Part shown: piece by piece, positions 31,693-43,601 of the stretch | Layout of the letters: every line of letters begins with the position of its first letter | How positions within the stretch are numbered: position 1 is the first letter of the stretch | Source: Lotus japonicus | Taxonomy: Eukaryota > Streptophyta > Magnoliopsida > Fabales > Fabaceae | Reading direction: 5' to 3' | Assembly: GCF_012489685.1 (NCBI RefSeq) | Contig: NC_080042.1 | Location: 41,716,066 to 41,780,065, forward strand | DNA length: 64,000 nt | Program-made: the position numbers and the translations under genes | Notes under the pieces: model-generated | Database searches by the model: none | What the model saw: only the letters and a program-made list of their open reading frames with translations | What the model was told of the DNA's origin: nothing

Positions 31693-34106
31693 ATGGTGAG
31701 ACAAACCAGAAGAGCTACTGCAGATGCACCTCAGTTCCCTCACATGGTAGTTGGTTGGCAACAGGTCAAAGGGGTCTGAGAACCGGACAAGAACAAGGTC
31801 AAGTTCAAGAGCAGATTTTCCAATTGCAGAACGGGGCTGTGCCGTTCACTGCGTATTGCTCCTGAGGAACTCCAAGTCTGGCAGAATGGAGATTCGACCT
31901 CGACAACTCTGCTCAAATGGGTTGATCTTCGTCCTGAAGTCCAAGCTCAAGGTTGGGAAACTACTTCAACGACTTCGAGGACCGGTGTATGAAATGGTCA
32001 AGGAATTCTGGAAGCACGCCGACTGCGATGATACTCAAGTGGTATCTCACATTCTTGGCAGGAAGATCATCATTCACGAGAAGTCTTTCGTGAATCTGCT
32101 GGTAGCAGAAACTGCTCTTGGGTATCGTTTCCAATTACTGGAATCGAAGCTAAACCCAGACGAAGGATGAGACAACAAGCCCTGTACACCATTCAAACCG
32201 GGCAAGACTAATTACAAAGTGATGGACTTCATCCCAAACTCAGGATCTGGCACAAGATCTGCTCACTGCATAACAGAGACCGAAGGGAGTTCCCCAGATA
32301 CATCAACTTCAACCAGAAGGCGATGTTGTTCTTCATCCAGACAAGAAAGATCTGCCTTCCCTACTTCTGTTCTCCTACTTGAAGGAGTGTATCGGAAGTC
32401 TAGGACTACTGCCTCCATCAAGTCAGCAATCAAGTATATCCCTTGGGAGCTGTTGTCTGACTCTTCATTGAGAGTGCCTCTTCAAGATTGGTCAATGCTG
32501 GATGCACAGAGGATCTGACACATTGTCAGTGATGTCTTCACTGCAATCTTAAGAAATGGGCTAGTCAAGAGAAGATTGCTCCTGCCATGAAGACACATCT
32601 TCTGAATCAGAGTAGAAGGGTGCCTCTGAATGACTACCCTCTGTGGACACAGCAGACAATCCTGAAGCCATTAGTGCTATGTTGAAGACCTAAGGGCTCA
32701 GGCTATGAAATTGATCTCGATGAATTCTTCAGCAGACTGCGCAGCTCCAGGTTTCCTTCTCCTACCAAAGAGAAAGTTCAGAGGAAGATGATCCTAGAAG
32801 AATCTTCTGAGGAATCAGATGTCCCTCTGACAAAGGGAAGAAGGCTGGTCAATCCAAGAGAAACATGATGAAACCAGCAAGCCAGATGATGGTGATGATG
32901 GTGATAATGAGGATGGTCCTCCTTCTCCTAAGAAGAAGAAGAAGCAGGTCAGAATTGTGATGAAGCCTACTCGGGTGGAACCAGCTGCTGAAGTGATCAG
33001 AAGGATTGAAACTCCTGCCAGAGTGACAAGATCATCAGCACAATCAAGTAAGTCTGCAATTGCTTCTGATGATGATTTGAATTTATTTGATGCACTCCCC
33101 ATATCAGCCATGCTCAAACAATCTTCAAATCCACTCACTCCCATTCCTGAGTCCCAACCAGCTGCACAAACCACATCTCCACCACATTCCCCAAGGTCTT
33201 CATTTTTCCAACCTTCTTCTACTGAAGCACCTCTCTGGAATTTGCTCCAGAACCAACCCTCTAGGCCAGATGAACCAACCTCTCCCATTACCATCCAGTA
33301 CAACTCATTAACTTCTGAACCCATCATCCCTGAGAAACCAGAGCCTAACCAAACAGAACCTGGACCCAGAACCTCTGATCACTCTGTCCCAAGAGCATCA
33401 GAACGTCTGGCTCCCAGAACCACGGATACAGACTCTTCCACAGCCCTTACACCTGTATCCTTCCCAACAAATGTTGCTGACTCTTCTCCTTCCAACAACT
33501 CTGAATCCCTTCGAAAATTCATGGAAGTTAGAAAAGAAAAGGTGTCTACCTTAGAAGAATATTATCTCACTTGTCCAAGCCCTAGGAGATATCCTGGCCC
33601 TAGACCTGAACGTCTAGTTGACCCAGATGAACCTATCTTGGCTAGTGGCTCAAGTTCCCGTTATGATGCAGCTACTGAATGCAGAGGGAAGTCAGAGGAT
33701 CGAGGCTGCAAAGCAAAGGTTTGCTAGAAGGGTGGCTCTTCATTAACAAGAACAGAGACATAAGCTACTTGAAGCTATTGAAGAAGCCAAAAGAAAGAAA
33801 GAACAAGCAGAAGAAGCTGCACGTCAAGCAGCAGCTCAAGCTGAACAAGCCAGATTAGAGACAGAACGACTTGAAGCTGAGGCTAAAGCTCTTAGATGCC
33901 AAGCACTTGCACCCGTAGTTTTTACTCCTGCTGCTTCTGCTTCCACTCCAGCTCCTCACGCTGCTCAGAATGTTCCTTCTAGTTCTCCACAGCCAAACTC
34001 GTCCAGACTCGACATTGTGGAACAACGTCTTGACACTCATGAGTCTCTGCTGATTGAAATGAAGCAAATGATGATGGAACTTCTGCGTCGATCTGATAAA
34101 CCCTAG
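31693..34106 (+). pseudogene. Envelope-like ORF of copy D, multiply frameshifted
   Basis: It starts with ATG at 31693 (MVRQTRRATADAPQF). Up to about 32870 it is broken every 30-60 bp by single-base deletions compared with copies C and G, so hardly any frame can be followed. From 32957 to 33727 it is open and almost identical to C, with the Pro/Ser-rich region and the same junction after DEPILA caused by the 425-bp deletion. The coiled-coil tail is present out of frame, ending with TAG at 34104. Confidence 0.86.
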
Positions 34107-34215
34107 CTTTAGGATCTCTTCGTTTTGATTTCTTTTTCTTTACCTGTGTTTTATTTCGTTAACCTCTGGCTCTTTCTTGTTAATCTTTACTTTGCTCGTT
34201 TGTGATTATCTATGC

Positions 34216-34255
34216 ATATATATATATATATATATAATATATATATATATATATA
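34216..34255. repeat. AT dinucleotide repeat at the break of copy D
   Basis: A 40-bp (AT)n tract. To the left the sequence matches C base for base, and to the right the match stops completely. Confidence 0.95.
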
Positions 34256-34638
34256 GGGTTCAATACAAGGTAATGAACTCTATCAAATCTTATTTCTTGC
34301 GAACCAATTGTGAGAAATCTGGAGAAACTACCCTCTTCCTCACAGATTATGATAAGGCCAATGTTATTGTGCCCAAAACCATCCAATGGAGTGATATCAC
34401 CCTTCCAGAAAAATGGTCTTTGGAAAAGGCTACTCCAGCCCAACCTGCTGAAACTCCTGAGTTTCGTGAAATCATCCAACACCAATCTGGCCAAGTAGAT
34501 CTCATCTTTGATAGGAGAAATTCCTTCTCTATCCCTAGATCTATTAGGACGTCCTCAAATGATTTCCAATCCGCCATGTCTAGAAGATCTTTTTCTATGA
34601 CTAGAAGGAACCAGCCTGAGTCTAATGCTCGACCTTCC
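34256..34638 (+). CDS. Unrecognised partial ORF joined to copy D
   Basis: An open frame (an internal ATG lies at 34273) runs about 127 codons into the third gap with no stop. It is unlike any part of copies A to G. It contains IQWSDITLPEKWSLEKA, a Pro-rich bit, a block ending GQVDLIFDRR, then a Ser/Arg-rich stretch (SRRSFSMTRR). The layout recalls linker regions of plant pararetrovirus (Caulimoviridae) polyproteins integrated in plant genomes, but this is a weak impression without a diagnostic motif. A gag-like or host fragment is also possible. Both ends are missing. Confidence 0.4.
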
Positions 34639-34738
34639 NNNNNNNNNNNNNNNNNNNNNNNNNNNNNNNNNNNNNNNNNNNNNNNNNNNNNNNNNNNNNN
34701 NNNNNNNNNNNNNNNNNNNNNNNNNNNNNNNNNNNNNN
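34639..34738. other. Assembly gap (100 N)
   Basis: This placeholder gap separates the plus-oriented B-C-D half from the minus-oriented E-F-G half. The left end of the 3' LTR of E and the rest of F would be expected in it. Confidence 0.99.
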
Positions 34739-35823
34739 GCACACAAGGATTTTATCCTGGTTCACTTGATAAATCACTCAAGCTACTCCAGTCCACCCGT
34801 TAAGGTGATTTCTTCTTCTTAGAATGAAGGCAATCCACTAATCAGGTAAGAGTTACAACTGCACTTGAAACCTACAAGTGACTAACAATTACACTGACTT
34901 AGCTCACACTAAGATTCACTCTCTTAGTCTTCTCTAGGATCCGATCAACCTTGATCTCTAAAGGAAAATCAAACAACTGTTTGAGGTTGGTGTTTACAAG
35001 GGTTTGCTTCTGAATAGCTGAGTGTAAACTAAATAAATTACAAGATGAAAGAAAGCTTAGAATATTTTGAATTCTTGCGCGTGTGTTTGCTTCTTAGTTT
35101 CTTAGCCGCTTTTTCAATCTTCAGCCTTATATATACTCCAAGGATTAGGGTTGAGCGTTGCATGGGAAAATGCTACCGTTGGAGGGCAGTTCTGGAAATC
35201 CAGCTTCTGCTGTGGCTGAGAACGTTAGGTAGGTCGTCAGGAAGGTACACTTGCTTTTGTACTTGGATAGCGACTTGACTTTTAACCTAGGAGACTTCTG
35301 ATCAGAGGAATGCTTCGTATTGGAACTTGTGAAGCCGGTTGATCAGAGTCAGAGGGAAAGCACAGATCCTCTGACCATTGTATCTTCTGATTCTGAACTC
35401 AGAGGGAAGAACATGGCCTTCAGAGTTTCTTGCTTCTGGACTTCAGAGTTTCCACTATTCAGCTTCTGGATCTTCAGAGTCTTCTACACCATCGGAACAT
35501 CTGAACCTTCAGTGTTTCTTGGTTGTCAGAACTTCTGGATCATCAGAGCTTCTAGCGACTGAGTCCTCATCAGAGTTTGTATAGCTTCAGATCTTCTGAA
35601 GCTTTTCCACTGTTCATACTGAACATGGTGAATGCGAAAGCGTTGCTTGGGTTACCCTTTATACACAGTGCTTCTGATTTGTGTGAAATTGAGTCAGGGT
35701 CAGAGCCTGTAAATAGCACACTCAGAAAAACACGTTAGAGTACCACAATTGTTCATATCAAAAGGTTAACTTGTAATCATCAAAACATAGAGTTGTACTA
35801 CTAGATCAAAACTTGATCTTACA
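34739..35823 (-). repeat. 3' LTR of copy E, cut by the gap
   Basis: 1085 bp of LTR are present, with its start TGTAAG at 35823 on the minus strand. About 125 bp of the LTR end are lost in the gap. TATATATA lies at 35128-35135. About ten single-base indels but hardly any substitutions separate it from the 5' LTR. Confidence 0.93.
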
Positions 35824-35824
35824 A

Positions 35825-35837
35825 TCTCCCCCTTTTT
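35825..35837 (-). other. Polypurine tract (copy E)
   Basis: AAAAAGGGGGAGA on the minus strand, one base before the LTR start. Confidence 0.92.
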
Positions 35838-36535
35838 GATGATGACAAAACTAAGATTTTTGATGAACAATTCTTAAACTTAAACTGAATTCACTCAGAG
35901 TTTAGAGATATAGAATAAGACTTATCCTGATGTGAATAGTTTATCTTGCTCATTCTGAATTCAAGTCACTGCTTGATTCTGAGCTTAGCTCCCCTGAATC
36001 TAATACTTGATGAAAACGTTAGTAAAGTCTAGATTCTGAGCTAAATCATATAAGAGTTCAGAGTGAAAAGCTTATGACATAGATGAAAAACGAATAATCA
36101 GAGCGCATAAGTGATCAGAGTCATGGACAAGGTATCAGAGTCTTGGGTATCAGAGTCAACTTAGAATCACTTCAGAAGAAGTGAAATGTATTCTTGTATT
36201 TGCCCAGTGACACATCTATGGTCATGAAGGTGGAACTCTTAAAATCTCCAAAAGAAAAATAAGTCACACTAACACATCTTACACATCAAAAACTGGGTTT
36301 ACTCCCCCTTTTTGTCATAAGCAAAAAGCTCGGGGTGTGAAAAACTTAGCTTGAAGTACAAGGTACTCCCCCTTAGAGAAGGTCTAAGTTTAGAAATGAG
36401 ACGATGTAAGAATCAGAGTGAGGCGATAATAAATAGAAGAGTTAATGCAAGGGATGAACGTTTACCACCGGTCAAGTGAGTAAATAGAAGGGTCAGTTAC
36501 CAAGTACTTAACCTCGAGAAACTGTAAGAGCATTA
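35838..36535 (-). other. 3' non-coding region with extra polypurine motifs (copy E)
   Basis: There is no gene. Further PPT-like motifs on the minus strand lie at 36301-36313 and 36365-36374, in the same places as in C and G. Confidence 0.75.
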
Positions 36536-36566
36536 ACTTTCAGAGAGAAAGTGAAGCCTATAAAAA
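36536..36566 (+). promoter_or_regulatory. Inverted repeat and TATA box of the antisense gene (copy E)
   Basis: ACTTTC-N5-GAAAGT (36536-36552) is followed by TATAAAAA (36559-36566), 49 bp before the ATG at 36616. The same block occurs in C and G. Confidence 0.6.
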
Positions 36567-36615
36567 CGTTGGAGAGAAAGGTAAGCTTCACATCTCGAAT
36601 AATATTCAGAAAAAA

Positions 36616-37006
36616 ATGGCATCATACAGAATGGCATTAGAAGAGCTCAGAAGGAAGGCGTTTGAGGAAGATATGTTCCTCAATATTAGGCATCCCGATG
36701 GTTCAAAGACCATACAAGAGCTGACGAAGACACTGCTTGAAGAAGATCTTGGTCCAGAGATGGAGAAAGATCTGAAGGAGTTCCTCTGCTTCGTGGAAGA
36801 GATTCAGGAGCTTTGCCAGCGGGAGCTGAATCTGCTGGAAGAGAAGGAGACTGTGGAAAAGAGACTCAAGACGACAGAAGATAGTCTAGAAAAGATGATC
36901 TGAGCATCAAACTGGCAACATAGAGTATGCATTGGATCGTCTGGAGAAGGAAAGAGTGGAGCAGCGCCAAGAATGCAGAAGAATGAGGAAGGATCCTCCA
37001 TTCTAG
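36616..37006 (+). pseudogene. Antisense coiled-coil ORF of copy E, frameshifted
   Basis: ATG at 36616 opens MASYRMALEELRRKAFEED and stays open for 95 codons. The sequence near 36893-36900 (AAAAGATGATC) then differs from copy G (GAGAGAGGAGC), net 2 bp shorter, and causes a stop. The rest, ending MRKDPPF in another frame, is preserved. The first 90 residues are very close to G. This copy is either inactivated or carries a local sequence error. Confidence 0.75.
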
Positions 37007-37060
37007 ATATAGGGAATAATGTATGATGGAAGGATATGATGTAAATATAGAACAATTATG

Positions 37061-37066
37061 AATAAA
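37061..37066 (+). terminator. Poly(A) signal of the antisense gene (copy E)
   Basis: AATAAA lies 54 bp after the end of the antisense ORF, at the position equivalent to that in G. Confidence 0.55.
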
Positions 37067-37215
37067 ACAGGTTTTGCAAACATGTGTGACACAAATATAT
37101 ATAGATATATGCATATAGAATCACAAATGAACAAATTAAATAAGTAAATAACAGAGTTTAAATAAAACAACGTTAAATAAAAAGGAAAAGGAAGAAAAAG
37201 AAGAGATCCTAAAAA

Positions 37216-40055
37216 CTAAGGTTTGTCAGTACGGCGCAGAAGTTCCATCATCATGTGCTTCATCTCAATCAGCATGGATTCATGAGTGTCAAGACGTTGT
37301 TCCATGATGTCGAGTCTGGATGAGCTTGTCGGAGTAGAGCTGGAAGGAACGTTCTGAGCAGCTTGAGGTTCTGGAATGGAAGCAGAAGCAGCAGGAGTAA
37401 ATGGAACTGGTGCAAGTCGCTCTGCCTCAGCTTCAGCTTCAAGACGTTCTGCCTCAAGTCTGGCTTGTTCAGCCTGAGCTGCTGCTTGACGGGCAGCTTC
37501 TTCTTCTTGTTCTTTCTGTCTCTTGGCTTCTTCAATGGCTTCAAGAAGCTTGGTTCTCTGTTCTAGTTCGTGAAGAGCCACCCTCCTAGCAAATCTTTGC
37601 TTTGCAGCCTCAATGCTCTGACTGCCCTCTGCATGCAGGAGCTGCAGCATAACGGGAAACTGAGCCACCAGCCAAGTGCTCAACTCATTCCACTCATCAG
37701 CCACATTTTCAGCATTCTCACTGAGGTCAGTCTGACCGTGCACATTGCGGAGCCTCAAGGAGGCTTCATGATTGAAAATATTGATGCACTCAGAGAGAGA
37801 TGTGGGTTGAAGGTGAGTGTAGGGAATGATGGAGAGGTTGGGTGCAGGAGAGGCTGGGTGATTGCTGCTATGAGCTTCAGAGGCACCTTGTGGAGAACCA
37901 ATGTTAATTATGGGAGCATTGGGTTCAGAGGTTCCACGGTGAGGGTCTGAAGTTTCAACCAGAGGGTGAGGTGATCTAACCGAGGATTGGTTAGATACTG
38001 ATTGTTCAGGTTCAGGGTCTGGTTGAATTGGCTCTTGTTGGTCAGGGACAGGGTGAGCCTGTTGAACTAGGGGGTCTGCCTCTTGGATAGGATTGGCCAA
38101 GATAGGTTCATCTGGGTCAACTAGACGTTCAGGTCTAGGGCCAGGATATTGCCTAGGGCTTGGACAGGTAAGGTAATGTTCTTCCAAGGCAGATACCTTC
38201 TCTTTCCTAACCTCCATGAATTTTCTAAGTGATTCAGAGGTATTGGAGGGAGGAGAGTCAAAGACATTGGTGGGGAAGGATACAGGTGTGAAGGCTGATG
38301 AAGAGTCTGTATCCGTGGGTCTGACAGCAGGACGTGCTGATGCTCTGGGAGCAGAGTGATCAGACGTTCTGGGTTGTGATTCTGTTGGTTTGGGTTCTGG
38401 TTGGTTTTGGATGATGGGTTCAGAAAGTAATGGGTCGTATGGAATGGTGAGGAGAGAGGTTGGATCTTCTGACCTAGAGGGTTGGTTCTGAAGCAAATTC
38501 CAGAGTGGTGCTTCAGTAGGAGAAGGTTGAAAGAAAGAAGATCTTGGGGAATGTGGTGGAGTGGTGGTTTGTGCGGCTGGCTGGGATTCAGGAATAGGAG
38601 TGAGGGGATTTGAAGATTGTTGGAGTAAGGCAGAAATTGGGAGTGCATCAAATAAATTCAAATCATCATCAGAGGTAAGTGCAGGCTTACTTGTATGTGC
38701 TGATGATCGAGTCACTCTGGCAGGAGGTTCAGTCCTTCTGACCTCTGCAGCAGCTGGTTCCACCCGAGTAGGCTTCACCACAATTCGACTTTCTTCTGCT
38801 TCTTCTTTGGAGGACCATCCTCACTATCATCACCATCATCATCATCAGGCTTGCTCTTCGTCTTCTTGACCAGAGGGACATCAGATTCCTCTGAGGATTC
38901 GTCCAGAACCATCTTCCTCTTGGTTTTCTTCTTGGGAGGAGAAGGAAACTCTGGAGCTGGTGGAAGTCTGCTGACGAAATCATCAAGGTCAATCTCGAAT
39001 CCTTGAGCCCTGAGGTCTTCAACATAGCATCTGATGGCTTCAGGATGATCTGCTTGAGTCCACAGAGGGTAGTCATTCAGAGGCATTCTTCTTCCTCTGA
39101 TCTCAGAAGATGTGTCCTCATGAGCAGGAGCAATCTTCTTCTGGACTAAGCCCATCTTCTTCAGAGAGTTGGCAGTGAAGACATCGCTGACGATTGTGCT
39201 CAGGTCCTCTGTGCAACCAGTCTCGATCAAATCTTGCACCAGGTTGCTTTCAATGAGAAAGTCTGAGAGCAGCCTCCCAAAAGGGATATATTTGATGGCT
39301 GACTTGATGGAGGAGGTGGTGCGAGACTTCCGGATGCATTCCTTCAAATAGGAGAACAGGAAGTAGGGAAGGCAGATCTTCTCCTTGTCTTGAATGAAGA
39401 ACAGCATCGCCTTCTGATTGAAGTTGATGTAGTCTGGAGAACTGCCCTTTGGTCGTTGATTGATGCAGTGGAGCAAGATCTTGTGCCAGATTCTCAGTTT
39501 GGGGTGAAGATCCATCACTTTGTAGCTCGTCTTGCCCGGTTTGAAGGTGGTGTACAGGGCCTTGTTGACGATGTCCTTGGTTCTGGGTTTCAGCTTCGAT
39601 TCCGTCAGTGAGAACCGATACCCATGAGCAGTTTCTGCACCTAGCAGATTCACGAAGGACTTCTCCGTGATGATGATCTTCCTACCCAGGATGTAAGAAA
39701 CCACCTGAGTGTCATCACAATCAGCGTGCTTCCAGAATTCCTTTACTAGCTTCTCATACACCGGTCCTCGAAGTCGATTGAAGTAGTTTCCCCAACCTTG
39801 AGCTTGGACTTCAGGACGGAGATCAAACCCATTTGCAGCCAAGTTGTCGAGGTTGAATCTCCATTCTGCCAGGACTTGGAGTTCCTCAGGAGGAAATACA
39901 CAGTGAACGGCACAGCCCCGTTCTGCAATAGGAACAATCTCCTCTTGAGCTTGAGCTTGTTCTTGTGCTGGGTTCTCAGGACCCCGTTGACCCGTTGCCA
40001 AACCGACTACCATGTGAGGGAACTGAGGTGCATCTCTTCTGGTTTGTCTCACCAT
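37216..40055 (-). pseudogene. Envelope-like ORF of copy E, one frameshift
   Basis: ATG at 40055 (MVRQTRRDAPQF, lacking four residues found in the other copies) opens a frame to about 38788. There a 1-bp deletion (AATTCGAC against AATTCTGAC on the plus strand) shifts it. The second frame is open to TAG at 37216. Together they cover the whole protein: N-terminal block with GCAVHC, basic clusters, Pro/Ser-rich middle, Glu/Ala/Arg-rich coiled coil and the C-terminal helix ending LLRRTDKP. Apart from the single base it is complete, so it may be intact in the real genome. Confidence 0.88.
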
Positions 40056-40496
40056 CTTGAAGAGGTTGAAGGTTTGAGGTAGAAGATGAGGTTTGAAGGA
40101 TGAAGAGAGATCGAGAGAGAATTCGAGAGAAAGGCGGTTTTGAAAAACAGAGATGCGAGAGTGAAAGCCGGAAGTGTGAGAGAACGTGTGTGAGTAGTGG
40201 GTTTTATCAAATAACCGTTGTTGATTCAAAAGCACTTTAAGATCAACGGTTGAAAATTAAAGATAGACAGTAACAGTAAAATACACAATCACACACAGGA
40301 GATAAGCATATCTACACGCAATCACAACAGACTGTCACACGGGCACAAGGAACTATGCATCAGAAATTCTGACGCACGTGTTGTTGTCTCAGCTTCAGAG
40401 TCAGTACCAGTGGGCACACACACTCTGATTGAGTTACCTTCTGAACTAGACATCTTCTGATCAAGAAGTATCATAGTCAGAGGTTCTGATCTATCT
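40056..40496 (-). promoter_or_regulatory. pol to envelope-like spacer (copy E)
   Basis: This 441-bp conserved spacer is CT-rich near the ATG on the minus strand and contains a GTTATTTGATAAAACCCACT block. No ORF is seen. A promoter or leader role is inferred. Confidence 0.4.
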
Positions 40497-43400
40497 TCAC
40501 TCTGGACAAAAGTCCATGTTTAGATTTTTCAGAATAAAATTAAATCTATCTTCAGCTAAGGGCTTTGTAAAGATATCTGCCCATTGATGGTCAGTATCAA
40601 CAAACTTCAGAAGAAGTACGCCCTTCTGCACATAATCTCTAATGAAGTGATACTTTACCTCAATGTGCTTTGCCCTTGAATGCAAGATAGGATTCTTGCT
40701 CAACGAAATTGCAGCAGTGTTATCACAATAAATTGGGATATTGCTCTCAAGGATCTGATAATCCTCCAGCTGATGTTTCATCCAGAGCATCTGAGTGCTG
40801 CATATTGCTGCTGAGATATATTCTGCCTCTGCAGTTGATAGAGCAATGGTTGATTGCCTCTTGCTTGCCCATGAGACTAGATTGCTTCCCAGAAATTGAC
40901 AGTTTCCAGAAGTACTTTTTCTCTCTGTTCTATCTCCAGCATAATCAGCATCACAATAACCTGAAAGCTTATACTCTGATGTTTTCTTATACATCAAGCC
41001 AAGGTTAGTGGTGCCTTTCAGATACCTTAGGATCCTCTTAACAGCAGTTAAGTGGGTTTCCCTTGGATCTGATTGGAAACGAGCACATAAATGAACACTA
41101 AATAATATGTCTGGCCTAGATGCAGTTAAGTACAGAAGTGAACCTATCATGCCACGATAGAGCTTCTGACATACTTTACCACTTATATCTTCTTTTTCCA
41201 GAATGCATGTTGGATGCATTGGAGTCTTGGCCACTGTAGATTCCAGCATATTGAACTTCTTCAGAAGTTCTTTAGTGTACTTGCTCTGATGGATATATGT
41301 TCCTTCTGGTGTTTGATTAACTTGTATTCCCAGAAAGTACTTTAATTCTCCCATCATACTCATCTCAAATTCAGCCTGCATCATCTCAGAAAATTCTTTG
41401 CATAGAGATTGATTAGCAGAACCAAATATAATATCATCAACATAAATTTGCACAATTAAGATATCATCTTTATAAGTCTTGCAAAAGAGAGTTGTATCTA
41501 CTTTACCCCTTACAAACTCATTCTCCAGAAGGAATGAGCTAAGTCTCTCATACCATGCTCTGGGAGCTTGCTTCAGACCGTAGAGTGATTTCTTCAATTT
41601 GAACACATGGTCTGGTTTCTTTTCATCTTCAAAACCTGGGGGTTGATGAACATAGACTTCCTCTGAGATATAACCATTTAGGAAGGCACTCTTTACGTCC
41701 ATCTGATGTAGAACTATGTTGTGATTTACTGAAAAAGAAATCAATAGTCTGATTGCCTCCAGTCTTGCTACTGGAGCAAATGTTTCAGTGTAGTCTATTC
41801 CTTCCTGCTGGCTGTAGCCTTGAGCAACTAGCCTTGCCTTGTTTCTGACTACATCTCCTTTCTCATTTAGCTTGTTTCTGAATACCCATTTCGTTCCAAT
41901 AACATGGACATTCTCAGGCTTCTTCACTAAGCTCCAAACATCGTTCTTGGAGAATTGATTCAATTCTTCTTCCATGGCCAGAATCCAATCCTTGTCCTGA
42001 AGAGCTTCATCTATGGACTTGGGTTCAATTAAGGACACCAATCCTTTCAGACTCAGCAAGGTCTCTTCAGAGGGTCTGAAGGCAGATCTGGTTCTGACTG
42101 GTTCATCTTTGTTGCCCAGAATCAATTCCTTAGGATGAGCTGCAGTGATTCTGCTCTTCTTCAGAGTTTGTGAGTTAGAGGGACCAGCTTCTTCCTCTGG
42201 TTCATCTTCCTCTGGCTCAACTTCCTCTGGAGCTTTGCCTTTATCAGAAACATTAATGCTTAAATCTGCAAACTTTTCAACTAGCTTTGACTGGTCAGAG
42301 TCAAGCTTATCATCAAATCTAACATGAATAGATTCTTCAATAGTCTTAGCATCAGTATTATAAAATCTAAAACCTTTAGATCTATCAGAATAACCAAGTA
42401 ATAGACACTTAGAAGATTTAGCATCAAATTTATGCAATCTATCCTTAGTATTGAGAACATAACAAACACAGCCAAAAGGATGAAAATAAGAAATGTTGGG
42501 TTTTATGTTCTTCCACAATTCATAAGGAGTCTTATTCAGAATTGGTCTCACAGAGATTCTGTTCTGAATGTAACATGCTGTATTTACTGCCTCTGCCCAA
42601 AAGTGCTTAGCCATGCCAGTTTCTTGGAGCATGGTTCTAGCCATCTCCTGAAGAGTTCTGTTCTTCCTCTCAACAACACCATTTTGTTGAGGAGTTCTGG
42701 GACAAGAGAAATCATGTGCAATTCCATAGGAATCAAACAGACTCTCAAACTTGTCATTCTCAAACTCTCCACCATGGTCACTTCTGACACGCACAATTCT
42801 ACAAGCCTTCTCGTTTTGCACTTGAGCAATGAAGGTAGAGAACACAGCATGAGACTCATCCTTGCGGGTTAGAAACTTTACCCATGTCCAGCGGCTATAG
42901 TCATCAACGATAACCATCCCATATCTCTTGCCACCTATAGACTCAGTTTTCACTGGTCCAAACAGGTCGATATGCAGAAGTTCTAACGGCCTTGAGGTTG
43001 AGACAACATTCTTTGCCTTGAAAGGGACTTTTGTGAATTTGCCTTTCTGACATGCTTCACAAAGAGCGTCTGAAGCGAACTTCAGATTGGGTAAGCCCCT
43101 GACAAGGTTTAGCTTGCTCAGCTGAGAAATCTTTCTCATACTGGCATGCCCTAACCGTCTATGCCATACCCACTGCTCTTCATTAACAGACAGAAGGCAC
43201 TTCACATTCTGAGCCTCCAACTCAGATAATCTGATCTTATAAATGTTGTTCTTCCTCTTGCTGTTAAACAGAACAGAGCCATCGATCTGACTTACAGCCC
43301 GGCAGGACTTTTGATTGAATATAACATCATAACCCTTGTCAGCTAATTGACTTATAGACAATAAGTTATGTGTTAAGCCGTCTACCAATAAAACATTATC

Positions 43401-43601
43401 AATGCATGGACTACTATCTACACAAATAGTACCAGTACCAATAATTTTACCCTTTTCATTTCCTCCAAAGCCAACTTCGCCTCCAGGCTTAAGTTTCAGC
43501 TCTCGGAACATACGCTTTTCTCCCGTCATGTGACGCGAGCATCCACTGTCCAGATACCATGATTGGTGTTTCAGTGGAGCTATCAAGGATATCTGCAACA
43601 T
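40497..43601 (-). CDS. pol: pol polyprotein of copy E, intact 1034 aa
   Basis: One uninterrupted frame holds protease (DSGCS, Asp18), integrase (HHCC finger; D212, D275, E311), a Pro/Glu-rich linker ([11 protein letters not shown] near 470-480), RT ([12 protein letters not shown] 720-723) and RNase H (D884/D886, E927, D960), ending MDFCPE. All catalytic residues that I can place are kept. It starts at ATG 43601, overlapping the gag end by 113 nt in the +1 frame, so it needs frameshifting or re-initiation to be made. It is one of two intact pol frames in the window. Confidence 0.95.
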   Translation of the reverse strand: MLQISLIAPLKHQSWYLDSGCSRHMTGEKRMFRELKLKPGGEVGFGGNEKGKIIGTGTICVDSSPCIDNVLLVDGLTHNLLSISQLADKGYDVIFNQKSCRAVSQIDGSVLFNSKRKNNIYKIRLSELEAQNVKCLLSVNEEQWVWHRRLGHASMRKISQLSKLNLVRGLPNLKFASDALCEACQKGKFTKVPFKAKNVVSTSRPLELLHIDLFGPVKTESIGGKRYGMVIVDDYSRWTWVKFLTRKDESHAVFSTFIAQVQNEKACRIVRVRSDHGGEFENDKFESLFDSYGIAHDFSCPRTPQQNGVVERKNRTLQEMARTMLQETGMAKHFWAEAVNTACYIQNRISVRPILNKTPYELWKNIKPNISYFHPFGCVCYVLNTKDRLHKFDAKSSKCLLLGYSDRSKGFRFYNTDAKTIEESIHVRFDDKLDSDQSKLVEKFADLSINVSDKGKAPEEVEPEEDEPEEEAGPSNSQTLKKSRITAAHPKELILGNKDEPVRTRSAFRPSEETLLSLKGLVSLIEPKSIDEALQDKDWILAMEEELNQFSKNDVWSLVKKPENVHVIGTKWVFRNKLNEKGDVVRNKARLVAQGYSQQEGIDYTETFAPVARLEAIRLLISFSVNHNIVLHQMDVKSAFLNGYISEEVYVHQPPGFEDEKKPDHVFKLKKSLYGLKQAPRAWYERLSSFLLENEFVRGKVDTTLFCKTYKDDILIVQIYVDDIIFGSANQSLCKEFSEMMQAEFEMSMMGELKYFLGIQVNQTPEGTYIHQSKYTKELLKKFNMLESTVAKTPMHPTCILEKEDISGKVCQKLYRGMIGSLLYLTASRPDILFSVHLCARFQSDPRETHLTAVKRILRYLKGTTNLGLMYKKTSEYKLSGYCDADYAGDRTERKSTSGNCQFLGSNLVSWASKRQSTIALSTAEAEYISAAICSTQMLWMKHQLEDYQILESNIPIYCDNTAAISLSKNPILHSRAKHIEVKYHFIRDYVQKGVLLLKFVDTDHQWADIFTKPLAEDRFNFILKNLNMDFCPE

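Larger units (their letters stand above)
25078..34255 (+). mobile_element. Copy D: Sirevirus-type element truncated in an AT repeat
   Basis: D carries gag, pol and the envelope-like ORF, very close to C in sequence and with the same 425-bp deletion. It stops in the AT repeat after the envelope-like ORF, so the antisense gene and 3' LTR are absent. The part 31190-32870 has many single-base deletions, while 32880-34200 is almost identical to C. Confidence 0.9.
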
